Shown here piece by piece: positions 35,592-44,290 of a stretch of DNA of 64,000 nucleotides. Source of the DNA: Planctomycetaceae bacterium (GTDB lineage: Bacteria > Planctomycetota > Planctomycetia > Planctomycetales > Planctomycetaceae); the NCBI GenBank assembly GCA_014762625.1, contig JABURQ010000098.1:47438-111437 (forward strand), written 5' to 3'. The notes beneath the pieces were generated by a model that saw only the letters and a list, made by a program, of their open reading frames with translations, was not told the DNA's origin and made no database searches. Both the position numbers and the translations under genes were made by a program. Position 1 is the first letter of the stretch; every line of letters starts with the position of its first letter.

Positions 35592-37430
35592 ATGTTATCT
35601 CCGGATGAATCTCCCGAGTATCTTCAGTTTCGCGCAAGCCAACACGAGCGTGGCTCGACTCGGCTTGTGCGTCTGGAAGTGATTGCGCTGATTACGGCGA
35701 TTGTCGCCAGTGCGGTTCGTCACGGTCTCCGTCAATCGACCGATTTGCAAATCGATCTGTTGGGAAGTCTTATCTTTCTATCTTCGATATCGATTGTGAT
35801 TTCGGGCTTCGTCCGATATCGCTGGAGTCTCCGGCGGTCGTCGTTTTTGAGAGAGCATTGGGAGAAAGTCGGGTTTGCGGGTTTGCTCGTGTTGGGGTCG
35901 GCGATTGTGTCGCTGGTCGCTCATCGGCTGCCTGTCATTGAAGGACCTTCGGGGCAGCGTCTCGAATGGCTCTACGTCTACTCGGAAGGCTTGATACTCA
36001 TCTTGGGATTTCTGCAAGGGTTGTCGGTCAGCCGTGCTTACGCCTCCCGAGGGATTAATCCAGCCACCTTATTGGTCGGCTCGTTTGCGGTTTTGATCAC
36101 CCTCGGAACTTTTTTACTCATGCTGCCGCGTGCTCGTGCTGTGGTTCCGGGAGCCGAGACTCCCGTCAGCGCTCCCTTTACGACAGCGCTGTTTACCGCC
36201 ACTTCCGCCAGTTGTGTCACTGGCCTGATCGTCGAACCGACGGGAACATACTGGAGCCGGTTTGGTCAGTCGGTGATTATGGTTCTCTTCCAAGTGGGAG
36301 GGTTGGGAATTATGACGTTCGGAGCTCTGTTCATCGCGTTAGTGGGGCGGAATCTACAAGTCCAGGAAACCGCCACCCTCCGAAAACTCCTCGATTCGGA
36401 CCGGATGGGCGACGTTCGTCATTTGCTGATCACGATTCTCATTTTCACGTTCACCGCAGAAATTGTGGGAGCATTTTTACTGACCGGACTCTGGCCGAAC
36501 GAGCCCGTCGGTGAGCGCATTTATCAAGCCGCGTTTCATGCGATTTCCGCGTTTTGTAATGCGGGTTTCTCACTAACTGAAAATAGTTTTGTCGGAATGG
36601 CCGATCGGTGGCAAATCTGGTTTGTGACGACCGGTTTGATCATTGTGGGAGGGATAGGCTTTGGAGTGGTGTTCAATTTATTTCGCGTCGCACGGAGTAG
36701 ATTTCGCGACACAGATGTTTCCGACACAGATAAAAAAAAGTTATTTCCCGAATCCCGGCTCAGCCTGACGACTCGGATGGTGCTGGTTTCTACCGCCGCT
36801 CTGTTAATCCTCGGAACGCTGGGTTTCGTGTTATTGGAATCATTTGCTGTCAATGGTGAAGGAACACATCACGTTGCCTGGAGTGACGCCTGGTTTCAAT
36901 CGGTAACCTTTCGGACGGCTGGTTTTAATACCGTTGAGTTCAGTGAGTTGCAGACAACCACCAAGTTGTTTGCCATTGGTATGATGTTTATCGGAGCATC
37001 ACCGGGTTCAACAGGCGGAGGGATCAAAACGATCTGCCTGTCGCTGGTGTTGTTGTCGGTCGTGTCTCTATTGCGTGGTAAAAATCGTGTTGAACTGGTG
37101 CACCGCCACATTCCTGCGGCTCAAGTTCAGCGGGCGTTTCTGGTCGTGACGCTGGGATTATTTATCGTCATGGTTTCAACGTTTTTGCTGGTTCTTTTCG
37201 AAGCAAAACCGGAACAACTAATCGATCATTTATTTGAAGCAACCAGCGCCTTCGCAACGGTAGGACTCTCCACGGGTATCACGCCGGAATTGACGATCCC
37301 TTCGCGACTGGTCATTGTGCTGACGATGTTTGTAGGTCGTGTGGGACCGCTCACTTTGTTGCTGGCGCTGGCGAGCCGACAAAAACGACAGACGTATGAT
37401 TTCCCCGAAGAACGCGTCGCACTTGGTTAA
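35592..37430 (+). CDS. trkH: TrkH/KtrB-family potassium uptake channel subunit
   Basis: 612 residues. Four pore segments of the TrkH/KtrB fold: TATSASCVTG, AISAFCNAGFS, SVTFRTAGFNT and ATSAFATVGLSTG, each with the selectivity Gly or its equivalent. The N-terminal 170 residues add about four helices not found in minimal KtrB. It imports K+ coupled to Na+ or the membrane potential and needs the RCK subunit encoded 22 bases downstream. Confidence 0.95.
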   Translation: MLSPDESPEYLQFRASQHERGSTRLVRLEVIALITAIVASAVRHGLRQSTDLQIDLLGSLIFLSSISIVISGFVRYRWSLRRSSFLREHWEKVGFAGLLVLGSAIVSLVAHRLPVIEGPSGQRLEWLYVYSEGLILILGFLQGLSVSRAYASRGINPATLLVGSFAVLITLGTFLLMLPRARAVVPGAETPVSAPFTTALFTATSASCVTGLIVEPTGTYWSRFGQSVIMVLFQVGGLGIMTFGALFIALVGRNLQVQETATLRKLLDSDRMGDVRHLLITILIFTFTAEIVGAFLLTGLWPNEPVGERIYQAAFHAISAFCNAGFSLTENSFVGMADRWQIWFVTTGLIIVGGIGFGVVFNLFRVARSRFRDTDVSDTDKKKLFPESRLSLTTRMVLVSTAALLILGTLGFVLLESFAVNGEGTHHVAWSDAWFQSVTFRTAGFNTVEFSELQTTTKLFAIGMMFIGASPGSTGGGIKTICLSLVLLSVVSLLRGKNRVELVHRHIPAAQVQRAFLVVTLGLFIVMVSTFLLVLFEAKPEQLIDHLFEATSAFATVGLSTGITPELTIPSRLVIVLTMFVGRVGPLTLLLALASRQKRQTYDFPEERVALG

Positions 37431-37452
37431 ATCATTTTTGGACACCTCGTAA

Positions 37453-38151
37453 ATGGGACAACATACCATGCACCGTATCGCCGTCATCGGATTGGGACGC
37501 TTTGGGACCGCACTCGCTCGACAACTTTCGGTCAGCGGAACTCAGGTGATTGCCATTGATTCCGACCAGCAGCACGTCGAAGAGATCAAGGATCAGGTTC
37601 CCGTTGCCGTTCGGCTCGACGCGACCGACAACCTGGCTCTGAAAAGTCAGAGTATTGACTCAGTGGATGTGGCCGTCGTGGCGATTGGAGAAAACTTCGA
37701 AGCCGCTTTGTTAACGACGGTGATCCTGACGAAGTTTGGCATTCCCCAGATCATTTGTCGCGCGCAATCCGTATTTCACGCCGAAATTTTCAAACAGATT
37801 GGCGCTCATCAGGTGATTCAGCCCGAACTTCAGTCGGGCGAGCATCTGGGGCGTCAGTTGGCGAATCCCCGCATCGATGAATTCATCAAGCTCGGAGAAG
37901 ATTTCTCACTCATCGAATTGCACGCCCCCAAGCAGTTCATCGGGAAAACACTCAGCACCCTCAGATTGAGACAGGATTACGGGGTGAATCTGGTGGCGCT
38001 GATGCGGAAAAAAACCGAGACGACACCCGATGGTGAAGTCACGCGTACGAAAATTATGGCGGTGCTTGATGCTGAGGAGGTCATCTGCGATCAGGATGTG
38101 ATGATGCTGGTCGGTTCGGATGACGCGCTGGCGAAGTTGCCTCAAGAGTGA
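37453..38151 (+). CDS. trkA: TrkA/KtrA-type RCK regulatory subunit
   Basis: 232 residues. One RCK_N domain with GLGRFGTALA and the acidic end of beta 2 (AIDSD) for NAD(H)/ATP binding, then an RCK_C domain (FSLIELHAPKQFIGKTLSTL). A single RCK unit is the KtrA arrangement. It gates the TrkH/KtrB channel from the cytosol. ATGs at 37453 and 37468 are both possible starts. Confidence 0.94.
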   Translation: MGQHTMHRIAVIGLGRFGTALARQLSVSGTQVIAIDSDQQHVEEIKDQVPVAVRLDATDNLALKSQSIDSVDVAVVAIGENFEAALLTTVILTKFGIPQIICRAQSVFHAEIFKQIGAHQVIQPELQSGEHLGRQLANPRIDEFIKLGEDFSLIELHAPKQFIGKTLSTLRLRQDYGVNLVALMRKKTETTPDGEVTRTKIMAVLDAEEVICDQDVMMLVGSDDALAKLPQE

Positions 38152-38180
38152 ATCTCTGTCCGAAACATGAGTCAACGGTC

Positions 38181-39185
38181 CTATTCTCGAAAGGGGAGGT
38201 AGGACAACCACAGCGTCGGGATCTCCTGAGCGGCTGACCGTACCGACAGACTGCCATCCCCCATCACAAGTTGTTTTGGTTCGAGGCCGGCTCTCAAAAC
38301 GTGGAGCCTCAGCGGAGAGATTTGAGTCGGTCGTCCGGCGATTAATACGGCGGACGTTGGTTGGTCCTGTTTCCAATCTTTCAGTTGAGATTGCAGAGAT
38401 TTGCCGGTTGATTCGAGATTAGTCGTTGTTGTGATTTGAAGTTGGTGGTCGTGAAGATACGGTTGTAGAACCGTTTTCCAGGCAGACGTTTCTTCTTCAC
38501 TCCCGATTAAGACCAATTGCGTGGGAGCTTCCTCGGAGAAATAGCGACTCAGCTCGATAGCATTGTGGGAGTTCGCATTATGGTCATCTTCGACCGCAAA
38601 CAAAATCGTCCGAGAGGGGACGGCATCACTGATTTGTCCCAGACAATAAATGTGGGCGATGGGAATGGTCACCAGGCATAGGTCGAAAGCCACGATCGTC
38701 AGGAGAAGCCCTCCCTGTCGACTTCGTGCGTCATTCCCCGGTTGACTCAGTCCCGCAAAAATCAGCGAGAGTATCCCCGTGACATGCAGTACGAAAGGGA
38801 CGCGCACGGGAGAATTGAAGGCCCCGGCTTCTTTTGCAGCATACCAGTTCCAAACTTGAAGTAGAGAGAATCCCAGCAATATTCCGGTCATTATCCAGGT
38901 AAGCATTCTCAACGGAGTGGGGATTCGTTCGGAGAATCCGTAGACGAGCAACAAGAGAGCATACAGCGCGCTGATGCCTCGTTGAGCAGCTGAGGAAAAT
39001 GGAAGTTCACCCAACCACCACACGGTGTAGGTCTCTCCCCACAAGAAGACCTGGAACAGAAGAAAGAGTCCCCAGAAGAGGGAGACTCCCCGCGAGATCG
39101 ATTCCCAGGAGGGGCGCAGATCCGCCCTGGAGCGTCCGGATTGTGTCGGCCTGTTGGCGGCGGCCGGAGGGGCAGCACTCGACAT
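38181..39185 (-). CDS. Multi-pass membrane protein of unknown function
   Basis: About 334 residues. Roughly six helices in the first 190 residues, then a soluble C-terminal domain with VPSRTILFAVEDDHNANSHN and LVLIGSEEETSAW. That domain has a faint look of a DUF218/YdcF fold but lacks clear motifs, so I do not assign it. An earlier ATG at 39239 is possible; I prefer 39185 because of its ordinary polar N-terminus. It converges on trkA. Confidence 0.72.
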   Translation of the reverse strand: MSSAAPPAAANRPTQSGRSRADLRPSWESISRGVSLFWGLFLLFQVFLWGETYTVWWLGELPFSSAAQRGISALYALLLLVYGFSERIPTPLRMLTWIMTGILLGFSLLQVWNWYAAKEAGAFNSPVRVPFVLHVTGILSLIFAGLSQPGNDARSRQGGLLLTIVAFDLCLVTIPIAHIYCLGQISDAVPSRTILFAVEDDHNANSHNAIELSRYFSEEAPTQLVLIGSEEETSAWKTVLQPYLHDHQLQITTTTNLESTGKSLQSQLKDWKQDQPTSAVLIAGRPTQISPLRLHVLRAGLEPKQLVMGDGSLSVRSAAQEIPTLWLSYLPFRE

Positions 39186-39281
39186 AATGCATCCCGCGGG
39201 TGTTTGAAGGGAAGAGGCGCACCTCCTCCGAAAATCCATTTCAGCTTATAATCGTCGCTGTTGAGGCCTGTTTCTGCAACC

Positions 39282-39671
39282 TCAGTTCCCTGACGAATCC
39301 TTCGACATCAGGTTTTGCCCCACATCCAACAACTCCTCAAGTTGTTGGTTACAGAAGTGGATGCCGATAACCGCTTGCTGAAAGTTCGTATGCGTGGAGG
39401 CTTCGGGGGCGTCTTGCTCAAATTGCCGGGCGGCGGTTCGGAGTTTCCCGATCTTTTTCTTGAGCATCCGCAGGTATCCCGGCGGATCGTCAACGCGCGT
39501 TTCAAGGGCTCTCGATGTATCGAAGACAGCCCGCACAATGCCCATCAGTTCGGGAAAATCCTCGACTTCCTCGCTGTGTTTGATAAAGGTCCGGATCATC
39601 CACGCATTCGCCATCACCTGCTGACAGCGATGGACGACATCGGGTAATGTCTGGGGGATCGGCTCGCTCAT
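39282..39671 (-). CDS. Small helical protein of unknown function
   Basis: 129 residues, no signal peptide or helix through the membrane, mostly helical by composition (VVHRCQQVMANAWMIRTFIK, RMLKKKIGKLRTAARQFEQD). It starts 9 bases after the SDR gene upstream on the same strand and is probably cotranscribed with it. No family is recognised. Confidence 0.7.
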   Translation of the reverse strand: MSEPIPQTLPDVVHRCQQVMANAWMIRTFIKHSEEVEDFPELMGIVRAVFDTSRALETRVDDPPGYLRMLKKKIGKLRTAARQFEQDAPEASTHTNFQQAVIGIHFCNQQLEELLDVGQNLMSKDSSGN

Positions 39672-39680
39672 GGTGTAAAC

Positions 39681-40463
39681 TTACTGCTGTCCTTCGGCTC
39701 GATTGCTCCACCAAGGTAAACTCACCCCGCCGTCCATCGTCACCGTACTGCCCGTCATGTAATCCGCATCGTCGGAGAGCATGAAGGCAATTCCTTTGGC
39801 CATTTCTTCGGGAGTACCCATCCGGCTCCACGGCAAATTCGCGGCCCCTTCTTCGATCTGTTCCTCGGTGAAGAATTTGCGTTCGCCGGGAGTATCGATC
39901 CAGCCGGGATGCATCAGATTAACGTTGATGCGATATTTGGCCAGTTCGATCGCCGCGGTGCGAGCCATGTGGTCGATGGCAGCTTTCGCCATGTTGTAGG
40001 CCATCGCAGTGGGAATCGGAATCACTGCGTGTGGCGAACTGACGACCACAATTGACCCTTTGGTTTTGTCCTTGACCATTTGCTGTGCGGCGGCTCGAAC
40101 GCCGTAGAAAGCCCCCCACATACTGACATCAATCGTGCGACGAAACCCCTCCATCTCCGCATCGATCATTAATTCACGGTCGGAATAGGCGGCATTCGAC
40201 ACATAGCCGTACAGCTCTCCGAACTCGCTCACGGTTTTGGCCACCATCTCTTCCACAGCGGTCTGATCGGCGACATCCGCCTGGAGCAGCAGACATCTCC
40301 CCCCCAGAGATTCGATTTCTGCTTTGACCGCTTCCGCTTCTTCAGTATGGGAGCGATAGTTCAGACCGATATTCGCGCCTTCCGAAGCGAGTTGCAGAGC
40401 GACGCCTTTTCCAATACCGCGAGAAGCTCCGGTCACGATGATGGTCCGTCCCTCGAATCTCAT
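39681..40463 (-). CDS. Short-chain dehydrogenase/reductase (SDR), glucose 1-dehydrogenase-like
   Basis: 260 residues from the ATG at 40463, which has GAGGACG upstream. TGASRGIG for NAD(P), NAAYSDR, the catalytic Ser in VVVSSPHA and YNMAK, and the C-terminal YMTGSTVTMDGGVSLPWW typical of FabG/glucose 1-dehydrogenase-like SDRs. The substrate is unknown. It is linked to the small helical protein downstream. Confidence 0.92.
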   Translation of the reverse strand: MRFEGRTIIVTGASRGIGKGVALQLASEGANIGLNYRSHTEEAEAVKAEIESLGGRCLLLQADVADQTAVEEMVAKTVSEFGELYGYVSNAAYSDRELMIDAEMEGFRRTIDVSMWGAFYGVRAAAQQMVKDKTKGSIVVVSSPHAVIPIPTAMAYNMAKAAIDHMARTAAIELAKYRINVNLMHPGWIDTPGERKFFTEEQIEEGAANLPWSRMGTPEEMAKGIAFMLSDDADYMTGSTVTMDGGVSLPWWSNRAEGQQ

Positions 40464-40726
40464 ATCTGTCGTCCTCAATAGTTCCAAATGTAGGGCCAGT
40501 GTTTCGTATCTTAGCAGTCTCTTCCGTCGGATGTGAGGTACTGCGTGGTTGAAATGTGCCGGTGAGACAGGAAAATTGGAGATCCTTTAACCCCTATCTC
40601 ATATACACTTACAGGATTTAATTTCCCTCTGTCCGGATTCTCGGAGATCTGTTACGATTCCGCTTGTACGGACAGGCCTGCAGCCGATCCCGACCCATGA
40701 TCCCGCATTGAGACGATCGCTTTCCC

Positions 40727-41065
40727 GTGAAAACTCGTCAGTCGCAAATCACGTTCGTCCTGTCAGGACTGCTGTTGATCGGTGGAGCCGGTTGTATTTC
40801 CCCTTTGAATACGCGTTTCCCCCAGCCGTTTATTACCAACCAGCGCGCGGAAGCACTTTCGTATCGGTACCACGATCCGTTTCCTGATGCCAGCATCGGT
40901 CCGGGAGAAGGTATTCGACCTCCTTCTTTCAAGACGCAACGGGATCCGGCACGACGTGCTGCGGAAAACCGGATGCTGAGAGGTTATAATCTGGATCAAG
41001 CCCCGACGGGTTCGTTACCCCCCAAAACGAGTTGGGATTACCCCGAAGACGTGCAAACTCAATAG
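40727..41065 (+). CDS. Small lipoprotein
   Basis: 112 residues from a GTG at 40727. The signal ends in LLLIGGAGC, with Cys23 the likely lipidated residue (LspA substrate). The mature part is polar and Pro/Arg-rich with no domain recognised. It lies 38 bases before the prenyltransferase-fold gene and is probably cotranscribed. Confidence 0.75.
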   Translation: MKTRQSQITFVLSGLLLIGGAGCISPLNTRFPQPFITNQRAEALSYRYHDPFPDASIGPGEGIRPPSFKTQRDPARRAAENRMLRGYNLDQAPTGSLPPKTSWDYPEDVQTQ

Positions 41066-41103
41066 CTTCCCGATGAGTCAGCCATCGGGAGGGAGATCTC
41101 CCG

Positions 41104-42171
41104 ATGAATGGCCACTGTTCTCGACGGATGATGCTGCAATTGCTTGCGGGGGGAATCTCAGGATTGAGTATTCCCCGAACTCTTCGATCGCAGGATTCTC
41201 GCGATGATGCGCGTCGTCTCGTGACGCGAGAGATTCGAGCCGCCGTCGAACGCGGTTTGAAAACACTCTCCGCCACGCAGAAACAGGATGGTTCTTTCGG
41301 TTCGGGAAATATCTACCGCCGTAGTGTAGGAGTAAGTTCATTGGCCGGATTGGCTTATCTGGCGGGAGGTCATACTCCTGGTGATGGCCCATACGGAGAG
41401 ACGGTGAATCGAACGATCGATTTTCTGGTGAGCCAGTGCAACCCCAACGGTTTCATTCATCAACCCGACTCCCGCATTCACGGGCCGATGTACGATCATG
41501 GATTTGCCGTGACCTTTCTGGCGGAAATATATGGGATGACCGATCGGAAAGACTTACGCGCTTGCTTGGATCGTTCGATCAAGTTGATTATCTCTTCGCA
41601 AAATCAGGAAGGAGGGTGGCGCTACGAGCCCAAACCCTCCGATGCAGATGTCTCGGTTACCGTTTGCCAGGTGATGGCGTTACGGTCCGCCAAAAACGCG
41701 GGCTTATACGTTCCCAAAGAGACCATCGACCGGGCTGTGGCGTATTTGAAGGGGAGTCAGAATTCGGACGGTGGATTTCGGTATCAGAAAGGTCGTCAAC
41801 CGGAGTCGGAATTTGCACGTTCCGCCGCGGCGCTGGTCGGTTTGAATTCAGCAGGTATTTACGAGGGGCAGGAAATCGAAGATGGAATCGACTACCTGAA
41901 GCGATTCCGTCCCGGCCCCGGTTCACCTCGCTATTTCCAAATCCAACATTACTTGTATGGGCATTACTACGCCGTCCAGGTGATGTGGCATTGTGCGGAA
42001 GACGACGATTGGCCGACCTGGTATCAGAACGTCAGCCAGGAAGTGCTGGCTCTTCAGGGAGGCAATGGATTGTGGAACGTGAATAACACAATCTGCCCGG
42101 AATATTACACCGCGATGGCATGCCTGATTCTGCAGATGCCTTATAACTTCCTGCCGATCTTTCAAAGATAG
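41104..42171 (+). CDS. Prenyltransferase/squalene-cyclase-fold secreted protein
   Basis: 355 residues. The N-terminus (CSRRMMLQLLAGGISGLSI) looks like a Tat or Sec signal with RR. The rest is an alpha-alpha barrel of repeated QxxDGSFG/GGW-type motifs: KQDGSFGSG, NPNGFIHQ, NQEGGWRYEP, NSDGGFRYQ and NGLWNVNN, the squalene-hopene cyclase/prenyltransferase fold. The DxDD proton donor of hopene cyclase is not evident, so it is probably a family relative of unknown function. It converges tightly (5 bases) on the next gene. Confidence 0.82.
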   Translation: MNGHCSRRMMLQLLAGGISGLSIPRTLRSQDSRDDARRLVTREIRAAVERGLKTLSATQKQDGSFGSGNIYRRSVGVSSLAGLAYLAGGHTPGDGPYGETVNRTIDFLVSQCNPNGFIHQPDSRIHGPMYDHGFAVTFLAEIYGMTDRKDLRACLDRSIKLIISSQNQEGGWRYEPKPSDADVSVTVCQVMALRSAKNAGLYVPKETIDRAVAYLKGSQNSDGGFRYQKGRQPESEFARSAAALVGLNSAGIYEGQEIEDGIDYLKRFRPGPGSPRYFQIQHYLYGHYYAVQVMWHCAEDDDWPTWYQNVSQEVLALQGGNGLWNVNNTICPEYYTAMACLILQMPYNFLPIFQR

Positions 42172-42176
42172 GCGAA

Positions 42177-43988
42177 CTATTCACCCGCTTTGACAGATTC
42201 CAGTTCGGTTCCTTCGTCGGAGAGAGTCACCGTAAACTTGGCAATCAAGTGGCCGGCGAATCGCAACAAACCGGTATCGAGCTTGCCGCTGCCCGCGACC
42301 CGGTCCCCGTCTCGTTTGAACGAGAGGGTTAAGATGTCGTCACCCGCTTTGAAGGCCTGCAATGCGTAGTCCCGAAGTTCACTGCGGGAGACTTTCGGTT
42401 TGGTACTTTCTTCCCCGTCGGTTGCATCGCTTGTCGTGGCGGCAGCGGTTTCTTCTTCCGGCTTTGCATGCCGGGCACGCCACTCGATCCAGGGAGCTAG
42501 TTTCATGAACAGCGACACAAATTCCTTGGAGGGAGTTTCGATTTTGGTGTCGTTGGCTTTGGTGACAGCCGCTTTGATTGTCTCAACGCCGTCCGCTCCA
42601 ATTGCGTACCAGACCTCGTCCGGTCCCACTCCGATATAGATAGCATCCGCGCCAAAGAGGTCCGCGTAGGCTGCTGCATTCTCATCGGAAACACTGAAGC
42701 CGTGAATCGCCACGTCTCCAACCTTGTCAACGTTAAGCATGACCTGACGGCCGGGGCGAGCGTCGGGAACGAGTTCGATAGCTCGCGTGACGTTCTTTCC
42801 GGCATTCTTGAAGATCAAGCCTCCCTGAAGGGTGTATTTCCCATCGGCAGCCGGATTCGCAGAAATGTATCCGTCCAGTCGACCCGCTTTGAGCGTTTCG
42901 ATCATCGAGTCGGAAAGAATCTTAATGATTTCGGTGAAGGCGGTTTTCTGGCCATCTTCCAAAGTCTCCGAATTCTTCACATCAGCCAAACCACTATCGC
43001 GAAACAGTTCCATGGTGCCGATGAGGTTCTTCTGCTGCTGTTCGTCGAGTGGAAGGTTGATCGTGCCGTGCAGGATCTTTTCGTCGGCAGGGGTTAGGGC
43101 CTCAAATCGGGAGGCAACTGTTCCGAGCTTGGCGACCGTCTCCGCCAGCATTGAATCTTTATCGGGGAGCATATCGACCAACAGCTTGCCGACTTTCTCT
43201 GCATTGTCTGTCTCCCAGCCGATCACCACTTCCGCGGGATCGGCGAAATATCGCGCCAGCTCATCGAGTTGCAATTCGCCGATCGACCGACGCAGTTCGA
43301 AGTCTTCTTTGCTTTCGTCCTCTTTCTGTTTGACGGCGGCCATCAGCTCTTCTTTGACCGACTCATATTCCTCGCGTCGTTTTTTGGCGGAACCTTCTTT
43401 GTTCAGCATGTAGAAGACGACATCGAAGAGTGCATTGCCGTCTTTATCGAGGGCATATTTTTCCAGATCGTCATCAATCGGGTCATAACCTCGGGCAGGA
43501 ACGAGATCTCGATCGGGACCGATCACTCCGAAATCATCGATGACGCGCATCAATCCGTCATAAGCGTTGGAGAGAAGATAATAGTTTCGAGCGCGACGTT
43601 TCGGCTCGATGCCGAACAATTCCAGGTTTTCCAGGAAGTCGTCGAGATCTCCGATGGGAAAGACGGATCGGTATTTGACTCCCTCATCGGTATTGACGAG
43701 ATCGATACGAATCAATCGAGTGCTATCGACACCCAGCAAGAAGACCTCATCCAGATACTCTTTGAGCTTATCCCACGGCTTTTCCAATTCCGGAGCCCGA
43801 CCTTTCGTTCGTTTCACAAGACGCAGATCCGGTTTCAGATCGAGCATCAGTTTCAGGTCGGCTTTCACAGCATCTGGGCTGGCAATCACGATGGAGATCT
43901 TGGGATCTTTTTCGTCAGCTCTCAGGGGAAGTAGAGAGAAGCAAGCGAGCGCAAAGGCCAGTCCGGCGGTCCGGAGGTGATGTTTCAC
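42177..43988 (-). CDS. Large secreted protein of unknown function
   Basis: 603 residues. A Sec signal (MKHHLRTAGLAFALACFSLLPLRA) and a mature part of mixed alpha/beta composition with many Asp/Glu/Lys and no Cys-rich motif. Segments such as VVIGWETDNAEKVGKLLVDML and AIYIGVGPDEVWYAIGADG repeat the theme of a planctomycete-type secreted protein of about 600 residues; I know of no characterised homologue. It lies downstream of the zinc-ribbon/TPR gene in the same direction, with a large hairpin between. Confidence 0.8.
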   Translation of the reverse strand: MKHHLRTAGLAFALACFSLLPLRADEKDPKISIVIASPDAVKADLKLMLDLKPDLRLVKRTKGRAPELEKPWDKLKEYLDEVFLLGVDSTRLIRIDLVNTDEGVKYRSVFPIGDLDDFLENLELFGIEPKRRARNYYLLSNAYDGLMRVIDDFGVIGPDRDLVPARGYDPIDDDLEKYALDKDGNALFDVVFYMLNKEGSAKKRREEYESVKEELMAAVKQKEDESKEDFELRRSIGELQLDELARYFADPAEVVIGWETDNAEKVGKLLVDMLPDKDSMLAETVAKLGTVASRFEALTPADEKILHGTINLPLDEQQQKNLIGTMELFRDSGLADVKNSETLEDGQKTAFTEIIKILSDSMIETLKAGRLDGYISANPAADGKYTLQGGLIFKNAGKNVTRAIELVPDARPGRQVMLNVDKVGDVAIHGFSVSDENAAAYADLFGADAIYIGVGPDEVWYAIGADGVETIKAAVTKANDTKIETPSKEFVSLFMKLAPWIEWRARHAKPEEETAAATTSDATDGEESTKPKVSRSELRDYALQAFKAGDDILTLSFKRDGDRVAGSGKLDTGLLRFAGHLIAKFTVTLSDEGTELESVKAGE

Positions 43989-44290
43989 AAGAAACTCCTT
44001 TTTCGATTCATCAATCGTGATGTATTTCTGGGTGATCCGATCACTGAACGTCTACAAGCCTTCTCTAGGAAGAGAATGTAGACATCGACGTAATACTAAG
44101 ACTAACAGACTGTTATGGAAAGTCCGAAATTTCGTGAATTCATGACGGTCCTTGCTCGTCATTGAATACTGACCAGAAGGGGGATCGTAAACCCTGCAAT
44201 CGGCTTTCGTAAACGTCCTATGCACCCCATTGTGAGGAAACTCGGGCTGGAAACAATATTGCAGGCTCGAATTTCCAAGCCTGCGATAGA
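43989..44290. other. Intergenic region with large hairpin, upstream of the 603-residue secreted protein
   Basis: About 300 bases without a gene. The only notable element is the bulged hairpin at 44050-44083, listed separately. No clear promoter is seen. Confidence 0.55.
44050..44083 (-). promoter_or_regulatory. Compound hairpin in the leader of the 603-residue secreted protein gene
   Basis: GTCTACA (44050-44056) pairs with TGTAGAC (44077-44083), and inside it TTCTCT (44061-44066) pairs with AGAGAA (44071-44076), giving 13 base pairs with a 4-base bulge and a 4-base loop. It is about 60 bases upstream of the ATG at 43988 and about 210 bases past the stop of the upstream gene. No T tract follows on the minus strand, so a leader or RNA-processing role fits better than termination. 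Confidence 0.5.
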
